Shown here: positions 32,872-40,936 of the stretch, one piece after another
Layout of the letters: each line of letters begins with the position of its first letter
Numbering within the stretch: the first letter of the stretch is position 1
Assembly: GCF_002042965.1 (NCBI RefSeq)
Contig: NZ_MZNT01000004.1
Location: 1 to 64,000, forward strand
Length of the DNA stretch: 64,000 bases
Direction of reading: 5' to 3'
Source: Paenibacillus sp. 32352
Lineage (GTDB): Bacteria > Bacillota > Bacilli > Paenibacillales > NBRC-103111
Made by a program: the position numbers and the translations under genes
The notes under the pieces: generated by a model
Told to the model about the DNA's origin: nothing
Database searches by the model: none
The model's input: the letters and a program-made list of their open reading frames with translations, nothing else

Positions 32872-33747
32872 TCACTCAAATAGCGAAGCAATGAATCGTC
32901 CTTCTTCTTCGGTTACATTTATTAACGGTAAACGAACTCCTCCAACTTCAATCCCCTTGCGGTTCAAAGCGAACTTCACAGGAGCCGGGTTTGGAACTCG
33001 ATGAGGACATGCGAATAATCCTTTGAAAATCGGATGAAGTTTGGCATGGATCTGGCTTGCTTCACGAACATCTCCCTGCAAATAACAGTTTATCATATTC
33101 TTCATATCTTTTCCAATCACATGGCTCGCTACGCTGATAATACCGTAAGCGCCAACGGACAGAGCCGGCAGTGTCATGTTATCTTCGCCGCTGTACACAA
33201 CAAAACCCGGAGCGGCACCATGAGCAATTTGCGTAATCTGGTCGAGATCGGCGCAATCTTTGGTAGCTACAATATTTGGAATATGAGACAACCGGATGGT
33301 AGTATCTACATTAATGTTAACGCCGGTTCGACTTGGCACATTATATAGGATACAAGGCAGGGAAACCGCCTCGGCAATAGCTTTGAAATGCTGGAACAAT
33401 CCTTCCTGAGAAGGTCGGTTATAATAAGGAGCTACCAGGAGCAGCGCATCGACGCCGAGCTTCTCGGCTTCCTTGGATAAATGGATGGAATGAGCCGTGT
33501 CGTTGCTTCCTGTACCGGCAATAATTTTGCAGCGTCCCTTAGCATGTTTTACTGTAAATTGAAATAATTGCAGCTTCTCTTCATCGGTCAAGGTTGGCGA
33601 CTCACCGGTTGTACCATTAATCACCAAGCTGTCGCTTTCCTGTTCTTCAATCAAGTAGTCCATCAGTTTGGCCACCTGATCCCAATCAATTTGCAAATTA
33701 GCATCAAATGGCGTTACCATTGCCGTAATTAGTCTACCGAAATCCAC
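32872..33747 (-). CDS. dapA: 4-hydroxy-tetrahydrodipicolinate synthase
   Basis: The 291-residue TIM-barrel enzyme condenses pyruvate with aspartate semialdehyde. Motifs: VINGTTGESPTLTDEEK, the Tyr of ILYNVPSRTGVN, and the Schiff-base lysine in NIVATKDCADLDQ. The GTG start has AGGGGG 8 nt upstream. It lies 22 bp after dapG. The product feeds both lysine/peptidoglycan synthesis and dipicolinate synthesis by DpaAB, which are encoded in the same block. Confidence 0.97.
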   Translation of the reverse strand: MDFGRLITAMVTPFDANLQIDWDQVAKLMDYLIEEQESDSLVINGTTGESPTLTDEEKLQLFQFTVKHAKGRCKIIAGTGSNDTAHSIHLSKEAEKLGVDALLLVAPYYNRPSQEGLFQHFKAIAEAVSLPCILYNVPSRTGVNINVDTTIRLSHIPNIVATKDCADLDQITQIAHGAAPGFVVYSGEDNMTLPALSVGAYGIISVASHVIGKDMKNMINCYLQGDVREASQIHAKLHPIFKGLFACPHRVPNPAPVKFALNRKGIEVGGVRLPLINVTEEEGRFIASLFE

Positions 33748-33769
33748 TGCGTTTTCCCCCTACAGTCTT

Positions 33770-34987
33770 TTATCGATGTAACTCAAATTTTCGGTGCAAT
33801 GCCCGGACCGCTTTGACCATGTCGATGCCCTGGACAAGCACCCATATGGTCGTATTCGAATCCGCCGATTGCAGAATGCTTATATCTTCTTCCGTCAATG
33901 CCTCTACAATTTGCGCCATAATCCCAGGCACACCATTCATTCCTCCGCCAATAATAGATACTTTGGCACAGTTTGAGGTGCATTGCGGCTTATATCCTAG
34001 TTCATTTAAAATACGGACAGCACGGTCCAGCTCATGATCGTAAACCGTATAGACGACTCCAGACGGATTCACGTTGATGAAATCGACACTGATATGATGC
34101 TGAGCCATGGCTTTGAATACTTGCAGCTGTAAGTCATAAACTCCTTCACCTGCTGCCACTTGAATTTGAGAAGTATTCGAAAAGCTTGCGATTCCCGTTA
34201 CGAAGCGGTCCTGTATCACATTTCGGTCCTGACTAATCGCGTCTGGATGCGTAACCAAAGTTCCCGGGTCCTTGCTGAAGGTAGATCGTACCCGTATCGG
34301 AATACTGGCGTTCATGGCCACTTCTACCGCCCTAGGATGGATCACCTTGGCACCATGATGAGCCATATTGCAAATCTCTGAATAGGAGACGACCGAAAGG
34401 CGTCTCGCATCCTCGACAATTCGCGGATCAGCCGTCAAAATGCCGTCCACATCGGTAAAAATATCGACGATTTCCGCCTTCAAGGCAGCTCCTAAAGCTG
34501 TTGCCGTAGTGTCACTGCCGCCTCTGCCCAAGGTCGTATAGTCATTCGTTTTCGTTTGACCTTGAAAGCCTGTTACGATAACAACCTGACCCGCCTCTAG
34601 CAATTCAAGGATTCTCACCGGTTTAATAGAAACGATTTGGGCATTGCCAAAATCATTATTTGTAATTATCCCTGCCTGAGCTCCGGTCAGAACGCTGGCG
34701 GGAATTCCTTTTGCGCACAGTAAGCTGCATAAGGTTGCGGCCGAAATGATTTCTCCGCAGCACATTAGCATGTCTTTCTCGCGTGGCGGCAACTGATTGC
34801 CGTTCTGATGAATAAAATCCAATAACGTATCCGTTGCATAGGGCTCGCCTTTTCTCCCCATTGCCGATACGACGACGACTAGCTTGTATTCTTGTTCTAT
34901 AGCAGCTTCGATATGTTCTATGACTTGTGCTCTTGCCTCGGCGTTGGAAAGGGACGTGCCTCCGAATTTCTGAACCAGAATTTTCAT
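33770..34987 (-). CDS. dapG: Aspartate kinase I (DapG type)
   Basis: The 405-residue aspartokinase has the N-terminal kinase motif LVQKFGGTSLSNAEAR, TLGRGGSDTTATALG, DVDGILTADPR and two C-terminal ACT domains (GVYDLQLQVFKAMAQH, AKVSIIGGGMNGVPGIMAQ). Its synteny with asd and dapA identifies the DapG (diaminopimelate-linked) isozyme. GGAGGGAC lies just before the ATG. A three-copy 38-bp hairpin repeat occupies the leader, right up to the ribosome-binding site. Confidence 0.96.
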   Translation of the reverse strand: MKILVQKFGGTSLSNAEARAQVIEHIEAAIEQEYKLVVVVSAMGRKGEPYATDTLLDFIHQNGNQLPPREKDMLMCCGEIISAATLCSLLCAKGIPASVLTGAQAGIITNNDFGNAQIVSIKPVRILELLEAGQVVIVTGFQGQTKTNDYTTLGRGGSDTTATALGAALKAEIVDIFTDVDGILTADPRIVEDARRLSVVSYSEICNMAHHGAKVIHPRAVEVAMNASIPIRVRSTFSKDPGTLVTHPDAISQDRNVIQDRFVTGIASFSNTSQIQVAAGEGVYDLQLQVFKAMAQHHISVDFINVNPSGVVYTVYDHELDRAVRILNELGYKPQCTSNCAKVSIIGGGMNGVPGIMAQIVEALTEEDISILQSADSNTTIWVLVQGIDMVKAVRALHRKFELHR

Positions 34988-35002
34988 GAGGTCCCTCCTA
35001 CA

Positions 35003-35110
35003 GGCTTTCTTTAGAAAGCCATCTTCGTAAGCATCTACTAGGTTTTCATAAGAAAACCATCTTCGTAAGCATTGACTTGGCTTTCTTTAGAAAGCCATCT
35101 TCGTAAGCAT
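35003..35110 (-). repeat. Three tandem 38-bp hairpin repeats in the dapG leader
   Basis: Copies start at 35003, 35041 and 35079, exactly 38 bp apart. Each has a 32-bp core: a 7-bp stem with a 4-nt loop, then ATCTTCGTAAGCAT. Six variable bases separate the copies. Copies 1 and 3 have identical cores (stem GGCTTTC/GAAAGCC, loop TTTA). Copy 2 has stem GGTTTTC/GAAAACC and loop ATAA, a compensated base-pair change. Copy 1 ends 11 bp from the dapG ribosome-binding site. Confidence 0.92.
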
Positions 35111-35183
35111 TTCATACCGCTCTCAAGTACAAGCTGACAGCAAAATCATGCTGCCTTCCTCTTTTTGAAAACGGTTCATTATA

Positions 35184-35215
35184 AAAGAAAAGCTAGGCTT
35201 CCGTTAGGAAGCCTG
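35184..35215 (-). terminator. Intrinsic terminator of asd
   Basis: On the minus strand AGGCTTCC pairs with GGAAGCCT around TAAC, followed by AGCTTTTCTTTTATAA. The T tract is broken, so partial readthrough into dapG is possible. Confidence 0.78.
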
Positions 35216-35221
35216 CCTCGA

Positions 35222-36262
35222 TTACTCCTGCTCGATAGCGATGTACTCTGCGATTTGTACGGCGTTCCAGGCAGCGCCTTTAAGCAGATTGTCCGAAACA
35301 ATCCACATATTCAAAGCACGCGAATTGCTCAGGTCACGACGCACACGACCAACGAATGTATCCAGCTTACCTGCGGCATCCGTAGCAAGAGGGTACTGCT
35401 GCTCCGCAGGATTATCCAAAAGCACGATGCCTGGAGCATCAGAGATCAGTTGTTTTGCTTCCTCTATATCAAAAGCTTCCTTCAGCTCGACATAGACCGA
35501 TTCCGAGTGTCCATAAACTACAGGAATACGCACGCAAGTTGCTGTAACTTCAAGCGTGTCGTCTCCCAATATTTTTTTCGTTTCATTGATCATTTTCATT
35601 TCTTCGTAAGTAAAGCCATTATCCATAAATTTATCGATTTGCGGAATTGCATTGAATGCAATCTGATGTTTGACTGGTAATGCCCCGACCGGCAAAATTT
35701 GCGGTTCGACCGGGTTCCCGGCCAAAATTTCTCGTGATTGTCGCAGCATTTCATCAATGGCGCGGGATCCTGCGCCGGATACCGCTTGGTAAGTAGAAAC
35801 GATGATTCGGGAAATGCCATACCGATCATACAATGGTTTTAGTGCAGCTACCAATTGAATTGTAGAGCAGTTCGGATTCGCAATGATCCCTTTGTGCTCA
35901 TTAATCTTGTCGATGTTCACTTCCGGAACAATCAATGGCGTTTCCTCATCCATACGATATGCGCTCGTATTATCGATACATACCGCTCCATGGCGAACCG
36001 CATGCGGTATCAATTCGAGACTCACACTGCCTCCAGCACTAAATAAAGCGATATCTACGCCTTGAAAGCTATCGGCTGTCGCTTCTTCAACGGTTAGTTC
36101 CTGTCCTTTGAATTTCAGCTTGGTCCCAGCGGAACGGGCCGATGACAACAGCCTCAATTCTTGAATAGGGAAGTTGCGTTCTTCCAACAAACGAAGAATT
36201 TGTTCTCCGACCGCTCCTGTTGCTCCGACTACCGCAACGTTGAATAATTTTTGGTTCGACAT
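35222..36262 (-). CDS. asd: Aspartate-semialdehyde dehydrogenase
   Basis: The 346-residue enzyme has the NADP-binding start FNVAVVGATGAVGEQIL, the active-site cysteine in IIANPNCSTIQLV, and the substrate-binding RIPVVYGHSESV. It reduces aspartyl phosphate to the semialdehyde for the DAP, lysine and threonine branches. It lies 29 bp from dpaB, so the sporulation-specific dpaAB transcript can continue into it. Confidence 0.97.
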   Translation of the reverse strand: MSNQKLFNVAVVGATGAVGEQILRLLEERNFPIQELRLLSSARSAGTKLKFKGQELTVEEATADSFQGVDIALFSAGGSVSLELIPHAVRHGAVCIDNTSAYRMDEETPLIVPEVNIDKINEHKGIIANPNCSTIQLVAALKPLYDRYGISRIIVSTYQAVSGAGSRAIDEMLRQSREILAGNPVEPQILPVGALPVKHQIAFNAIPQIDKFMDNGFTYEEMKMINETKKILGDDTLEVTATCVRIPVVYGHSESVYVELKEAFDIEEAKQLISDAPGIVLLDNPAEQQYPLATDAAGKLDTFVGRVRRDLSNSRALNMWIVSDNLLKGAAWNAVQIAEYIAIEQE

Positions 36263-36291
36263 CTTGTTCGTCTCTCCCTATGCAAAAATCA

Positions 36292-36888
36292 TTATTGGTA
36301 ATTGAACCGTTCAATGATCATCGGCTGAAGCTGTTTTCCCTCTAAAGCCGCTTCGCAGGTTTCCATAATCTGATCCATGCGGGCGACGAGCGAATTAGGC
36401 TTCGCCATTGGAGCATCCTGACCGAACGGGACAAAGTAAATGTTTTTGGTAATCAGCAGCTTACTGATATTCATAGAATTAAGACCAAGTCCATCATTCG
36501 TGGAAATAGCCAAAACAACAGGCCGTTGATTGCGCATTTGCGCCTTCGCGGCCATCAAGACAGGACTTTCTGTCATTGCATTAGCGAGCTTGCTGGTCGT
36601 ATTCCCTGTGCAAGGCGCGATGACGAGCACATCAAGTAATTTGGATGGCCCCAGTGGTTCCGCATCTACAATCGAGGCAATAATATCATTGCCCGTAATT
36701 TCCTTCAACTGCTTCTGCCAATTTTCAGACGTTCCAAACCGGGTGTCTGTCGTAAGTATCGTGAACGAAACAATCGGAACCACTTTGGCTCCGGCATCCA
36801 CAAACCGTTGAATTTGCGGCATTACTTCAGCAAACGTACAATGCGACCCTGTTAAAGCAAAGCCTACGGTCTTTCCCTGCCAATTCAT
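36292..36888 (-). CDS. dpaB: Dipicolinate synthase subunit B
   Basis: The 198-residue flavoprotein-like subunit (VGFALTGSHCTFAEVMPQI, LLDVLVIAPCTGNTTSKLAN, LAISTNDGLGLNSMNI) is SpoVFB/DpaB. With DpaA it makes dipicolinic acid in the mother cell for spore core dehydration. The ATG overlaps the dpaA stop by 4 nt. Its length and content match the family. Confidence 0.96.
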   Translation of the reverse strand: MNWQGKTVGFALTGSHCTFAEVMPQIQRFVDAGAKVVPIVSFTILTTDTRFGTSENWQKQLKEITGNDIIASIVDAEPLGPSKLLDVLVIAPCTGNTTSKLANAMTESPVLMAAKAQMRNQRPVVLAISTNDGLGLNSMNISKLLITKNIYFVPFGQDAPMAKPNSLVARMDQIMETCEAALEGKQLQPMIIERFNYQ

Positions 36889-37784
36889 TCCACATTCCTC
36901 CTCTGTCCTGCATCCTCAAGGATAATTCGGCTCAAGGTGTCGGCAATGATGCGGCCGGCTGTCTTCGGCGCAACAATTCCAGGGAGTCCTGGCGCAAGCA
37001 AAGCCTTGATCCCCCGCTTCTCGGCAAAACGAAAATCAGTTCCGCCGGGCTTGGAGGCCAAGTCAATGATCACTGCACGATGTGGAATATTGGCAATTAT
37101 TTGTGCTGTGACTATCATAGACGGAATTGTGTTAAAAAGCAAGTCAATATTCGCCACCTGAGTATACAAATCCTGCGTATAAAAAGGGATAAAGCCCATT
37201 TCCCAAGCCCTTGCATAGTACTCTGGCTTGTTGACGCCAACCTTCACTTTAGCCCCCAGCCCCTGCAAAGTTCTGGCTAAAGTGATGCCGGTTCTGCCAA
37301 ATCCGAGCACCATCGAATTGGAGCCGTGAATCGTAAAATCCGTATTCTGAATGGCCATCATTAAGGCGCCTTCGGCGGTTGGAATGGAGTTGTAAATGGC
37401 AACATCATCCCTATCGAACAATTCGACTAGTCTGATGGAGTACTGTGAGCACAGTTTCCGTAAATAAGGCTTCGCCATTCCCGTAAATACTCTTGCATGC
37501 TTGGGTAAAGCTTTGAAATGTTCTTCCGTAAGCCTCAATTCGGATGTAGAAAAGATACTTTCCACATTTCCGTGATCATCGGTTCCAACAGCAGGTAGTA
37601 TGATTGCATCCACTGCCTCAAGGGCTTCGGGGCTCAGCTCTGTTTTGGTGATGCCGCTGAATTGATTTTGTAAATTATCAAAACCGATCAGCACGATGGA
37701 AGCATCAAGCTCAGAGCATTTATGAATAACTTCAAGCTGGCGTGCATCACCACCGATGAGAGCCACTTGAATTCCTGTTAGCAT
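36885..37784 (-). CDS. dpaA: Dipicolinate synthase subunit A
   Basis: The 299-residue subunit SpoVFA/DpaA has an N-terminal domain (IQVALIGGDARQLEVIHKCS) and a Rossmann domain (SMVLGFGRTGITLARTLQGL) followed by IIDLASKPGGTDF. It oxidises the DapA product with NAD(P). It is first in dpaA-dpaB-asd. A sigma-K-type promoter (37821-37848) gives late mother-cell expression, as for B. subtilis spoVF. Confidence 0.96.
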   Translation of the reverse strand: MLTGIQVALIGGDARQLEVIHKCSELDASIVLIGFDNLQNQFSGITKTELSPEALEAVDAIILPAVGTDDHGNVESIFSTSELRLTEEHFKALPKHARVFTGMAKPYLRKLCSQYSIRLVELFDRDDVAIYNSIPTAEGALMMAIQNTDFTIHGSNSMVLGFGRTGITLARTLQGLGAKVKVGVNKPEYYARAWEMGFIPFYTQDLYTQVANIDLLFNTIPSMIVTAQIIANIPHRAVIIDLASKPGGTDFRFAEKRGIKALLAPGLPGIVAPKTAGRIIADTLSRIILEDAGQRRNVE

Positions 37785-37820
37785 TCAATCTCACCTCTTT
37801 CTAAGTCGCTTTCGATAACT

Positions 37821-37848
37821 CATCTTATGCGGCCGCCCAAGGATGGGT
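37821..37848 (-). promoter_or_regulatory. Sigma-K-type promoter of dpaAB
   Basis: On the minus strand ACC (37846-37848), 16 bp and CATAAGATG (37821-37829) reproduce the layout of the gerP promoter in this window. spoVF is sigma-K dependent in B. subtilis. The start point would lie about 30 nt before dpaA. Confidence 0.65.
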
Positions 37849-37954
37849 TACAGACACGAGATTGATGCCTATTAAGAACCCCCCGCATAGTTCGACATTG
37901 ATTTTGAAGCCCCTTATCCTCTGAACGGGATCCCTGAAAATGATATAATGACAA

Positions 37955-37989
37955 GAAAAAAAACACCCTCCTGCGAAGGAAGGTGTTTC
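37955..37989 (-). terminator. Intrinsic terminator of dut
   Basis: On the minus strand AACACCTTCCT pairs with AGGAGGGTGTT around a 5-nt turn, followed by eight T. It starts a few bases after the dut stop. Confidence 0.92.
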
Positions 37990-37991
37990 TG

Positions 37992-38438
37992 TTATTTGGT
38001 CCCGGTATGGCCGAAGCCTCCGGCGCCGCGCACGGTTTCCGACAGCTCGTCTACCTCTGTTAATTGAATGGCAGGTACAACCTGAAATACCATTTGGGCT
38101 ATTCGTTCATTTCTTTGTATGGTAAAGGGCTCCTTGCCGTGATTGATTAGAAGCACCTTGACTTCCCCTCGATAATCCGCATCAATAGTACCCGGCGAGT
38201 TTAAAGTTGTGATTCCATTCTTGTAAGCAAGCCCGCTCCGCGGTCTAATTTGCGCTTCCAGCTCATCCGGCATAGCCAGGGCGAATCCGGTCGGGATCAG
38301 CATCCGGTCGCCAGGCTGCAAAGTAACCGGCTCACTGACGGCGGCATGCAGATCAAAGCCGCTTGCCAATGCCGACATCTTCTGAGGAAGCTGAATATCC
38401 TCATTGCCCGGAAGTCTCTTGATTTGTACGTTATACAA
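37992..38438 (-). CDS. dut: dUTP diphosphatase
   Basis: The 148-residue trimeric dUTPase has the five motifs: ASGFDLHAAV, RPRSGLAYKNG, TLNSPGTIDADYRGE, RIAQMVFQ and GAGGFGHTG. The TTG at 38438 is preferred over 38471 because CAGGAGGG lies just upstream. It overlaps the mlpA stop by 8 nt, so translation is coupled. It removes dUTP and supplies dUMP. Confidence 0.96.
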   Translation of the reverse strand: MYNVQIKRLPGNEDIQLPQKMSALASGFDLHAAVSEPVTLQPGDRMLIPTGFALAMPDELEAQIRPRSGLAYKNGITTLNSPGTIDADYRGEVKVLLINHGKEPFTIQRNERIAQMVFQVVPAIQLTEVDELSETVRGAGGFGHTGTK

Positions 38439-39681
38439 GCTGATCCCTCCTGAAGCCGTCGATGACATCATCCTTCTGTCCGACCATAGCCAGCGCGAAC
38501 GGCACGGACATCATATGATTGGCCATGTCTTGAATGTCGGACAGCTGAACGCTTTCGATCCGTTCAATGATTTCGTCCATCGTGTTATGCTTACCCAGCA
38601 TAAGCTCATTTTTACCCAAACGGTTCATTCTGCTGCTTGTGCTTTCCAGGCTCAGGATCAAGCTGCCTTTCATTTGTTCCTTCCCTTTCTTCAGCTCTGC
38701 GGCAGTGAGCCCCTTCTGCTTGATCTCGCTCATGAGCTCCATCGTAACCTTCAAAACATCGGCTGTCTGCTTCGGTGCCGTTCCAGTGTATATCGTAAAC
38801 ATTCCGCCATCCTGATAGGAGGTGTGATACGAATAAACAGAATAAGCCATGCCTCTTTTTTCACGAATTTCCTGGAACAATCTGGAGCTCATTCCCCCGC
38901 CGATAGCATTATTTAATAGAACCATGGCATATAGGCGGTCATCCTTGGCGGATAAGCCCGGGAAGGAGAGACAGATATGGTTTTGCTCGGACTTTTTCTC
39001 ATGAAACATCAAATTTCCGCCAAAGGACGGGGTGACTAACGTTTGCTCTGCTCCCGTATTTTGGAATTCGCCAAAATGCTTTTCTATCAAGGCCATCAGG
39101 CTGTCGTCCACATTGCCGGCAATAGCAATAACGGTGCGATCGATGGAATATTGATCTTTCATGTAATGGCGAAGCGTATTCGAATCCATCGCCGAGAGAT
39201 TCTCTTCCGTTCCTATGATGGTGTAGCCTAATGAATGCTCTTCGAAAGCCGCCTTCGCAATTAAATCATGAACCATATCGTCCGGAGTATCTTCATACAT
39301 GGAGATTTCTTCGAAAATAACGTTCTTTTCTTTCTCCAGCTCCTCCGGATCGAACGAAGAACGGAAAAACATATCAGCCAGAACTTCAACTGCTATAGGT
39401 AAATGCTCATCGAGCACTTTGGCGTAGTAGCATGTATATTCTTTGGAAGTGAACGCATTCACGTTCCCGCCAATTCCATCAAAGATTTCAGCAATATCCT
39501 TGGCGGAATATCGATCTGTTCCTTTGAACAGCATATGCTCGATAAAATGGGAGATTCCGTTGTTCTGCACATGTTCATTGCGCGAACCTGTCTTCACCCA
39601 AATTCCGAAAGATACGGAGCGGCACGTAGGAATCGGTTCCACGATGACCCGCAGCCCATTGTTTAATACGTATTTATTCAA
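38431..39681 (-). CDS. mlpA: M16-family processing peptidase MlpA (YmxG)
   Basis: The protein (416 aa from TTG 39681, GAGGAGG 9 nt upstream; a longer frame to 39762 would read through that site) is an M16B peptidase with zinc motif HFIEH (GISHFIEHMLFKGT). The third ligand region is EKEKNVIFEEISMYED, and the C-terminal R/Y region is RLFQEIREKRGMAYSVYSY. There is no signal peptide. It resembles B. subtilis YmxG, a protease affecting aprE expression, and sits between the deacetylase gene and dut as expected. Confidence 0.95.
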   Translation of the reverse strand: MNKYVLNNGLRVIVEPIPTCRSVSFGIWVKTGSRNEHVQNNGISHFIEHMLFKGTDRYSAKDIAEIFDGIGGNVNAFTSKEYTCYYAKVLDEHLPIAVEVLADMFFRSSFDPEELEKEKNVIFEEISMYEDTPDDMVHDLIAKAAFEEHSLGYTIIGTEENLSAMDSNTLRHYMKDQYSIDRTVIAIAGNVDDSLMALIEKHFGEFQNTGAEQTLVTPSFGGNLMFHEKKSEQNHICLSFPGLSAKDDRLYAMVLLNNAIGGGMSSRLFQEIREKRGMAYSVYSYHTSYQDGGMFTIYTGTAPKQTADVLKVTMELMSEIKQKGLTAAELKKGKEQMKGSLILSLESTSSRMNRLGKNELMLGKHNTMDEIIERIESVQLSDIQDMANHMMSVPFALAMVGQKDDVIDGFRRDQLV

Positions 39682-39742
39682 TGAATGGAGCCTCCTCGGA
39701 AAATCTCTGTATGTATCTTTATGTATCTTAATGATATTACCA

Positions 39743-40792
39743 TTAATGCGGAGCAGACTCAACTTCGGGAACGCGATTTGATGAAATTAACTCGCTGACT
39801 GTCCCCAGTACAAGCCCCTTACTTTTTATGATCTTGATCATTTGCTGCAAAGCGCTGCTGGAAGACGCTGTAGGATGCATCAAGATCAAAGAGCCCGGCT
39901 CTACTTTTGTCGATATTTTACGGATGATGGTAGCCGGCTCGGGCTTCATCCAATCTACCGTATCCAAAGTCCACAGGATCGTCTGCAGCTTAAGCGAATG
40001 CGCTATATTGACCGTTTCTTGATCGAAATCACCGGATGGAGGTGCAAACAGCCTGTTCTGCACCCCCAATTCTTTTTCAAGAAGAAGCTGGGTCTTCGTG
40101 ATTTCCTCGGTAGCTTTAGCGCTAGAAAGCTCACTCATGTTTTTGTGGGAATAGGCGTGGTTGGACAATTCATGTCCTTTTTCCTTGATTTTGAGTGCCG
40201 TAGGGATATTATTTTTCAACCAGCTCCCGTCAAAGAAGAACGTCGCATGGACCTGCTCCTTCTCCAATACGTCCAGCATCTTATCCAGATACTCGTTCCC
40301 CCAGGCCACATTGATCATCAACGATACCATAGGCTTGTTCGGATTTCCCTTATAGATCGGCTGAGGCCCGAGCTGTTCCAAGCCGATGGCAGGCTTAATC
40401 TCTTTGGTTACGATTTTCAGGTTGTCCGTATTCGGCTGCTGTTCGGTTAGCGCAAGGGATTGCTCGATATCCACCTCAAGCCCGTTATAGCCGGGGATGG
40501 CTTTCCATACTCGGTCCACTTTGGCATTAATAGGAGCTATGTATCGCCTCTGTGCTTCCTGTTGTATTCTTTGCTTCAATGCCTCGCGTCGATCCTGCTC
40601 CAGCCGGTTCATTCCTCCCCATACAGAAGCCGCGGCTGAAGAAATAGTCCACTGAACCGGCGATGATGCTGCGGAAATGGATTGACGGAGCTTGGCTTCT
40701 TGTACAAATGCCTGCAGGCTTTTTGACTGCTGAATACCGAAGAATGCAGCTGCGAAAATACCGGACAATACTAACACCTGAACTCGTTTCAT
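39743..40792 (-). CDS. Polysaccharide deacetylase family protein (YlxY-like)
   Basis: From ATG 40792 (AGGAG 7 nt upstream) the 349-residue protein starts with a signal or anchor sequence (MKRVQVLVLSGIFAAAFFGI). The NodB domain begins around residue 160 (PMVSLMINVAWGNEYLDKML). In place of the usual TFDDG it has MINVAWG, so the catalytic Asp pair seems altered, while HELSNHAYSHKNMSEL keeps the metal His residues. This matches YlxY/PdaC-like proteins near pnp in Bacillales. Activity on peptidoglycan or another sugar polymer is uncertain. Confidence 0.9.
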   Translation of the reverse strand: MKRVQVLVLSGIFAAAFFGIQQSKSLQAFVQEAKLRQSISAASSPVQWTISSAAASVWGGMNRLEQDRREALKQRIQQEAQRRYIAPINAKVDRVWKAIPGYNGLEVDIEQSLALTEQQPNTDNLKIVTKEIKPAIGLEQLGPQPIYKGNPNKPMVSLMINVAWGNEYLDKMLDVLEKEQVHATFFFDGSWLKNNIPTALKIKEKGHELSNHAYSHKNMSELSSAKATEEITKTQLLLEKELGVQNRLFAPPSGDFDQETVNIAHSLKLQTILWTLDTVDWMKPEPATIIRKISTKVEPGSLILMHPTASSSSALQQMIKIIKSKGLVLGTVSELISSNRVPEVESAPH

Positions 40793-40877
40793 AACCTTGC
40801 TCCTGTCGTTAGATCGTTTGTCCCATTCATATGCGCCTCGGGACAAGATTATGACTCGGGCATCCGTTTTCAGGCAA

Positions 40878-40910
40878 AACAAAAAGAGACAGACGACTCT
40901 GACTCTTTCT
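40878..40910 (-). terminator. Intrinsic terminator of pnp
   Basis: On the minus strand AGAGTCAGA pairs with TCTGTCTCT around GTCG with one mismatch, followed by TTTTGTTTTG. It lies about 30 bp after the pnp stop. Confidence 0.82.
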
Positions 40911-40936
40911 CGTTCTTGCTATAGATGGCTGATATT

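Noticed and set aside
35003..35110. CRISPR array
   Set aside because: The spacers are only 6 bp, there are only three units, the repeats form strong hairpins, and no cas genes are near.
34988..35221. Lysine (L-box) riboswitch before dapG
   Set aside because: No L-box consensus segments were seen; the leader is filled with the 38-bp hairpin repeats.
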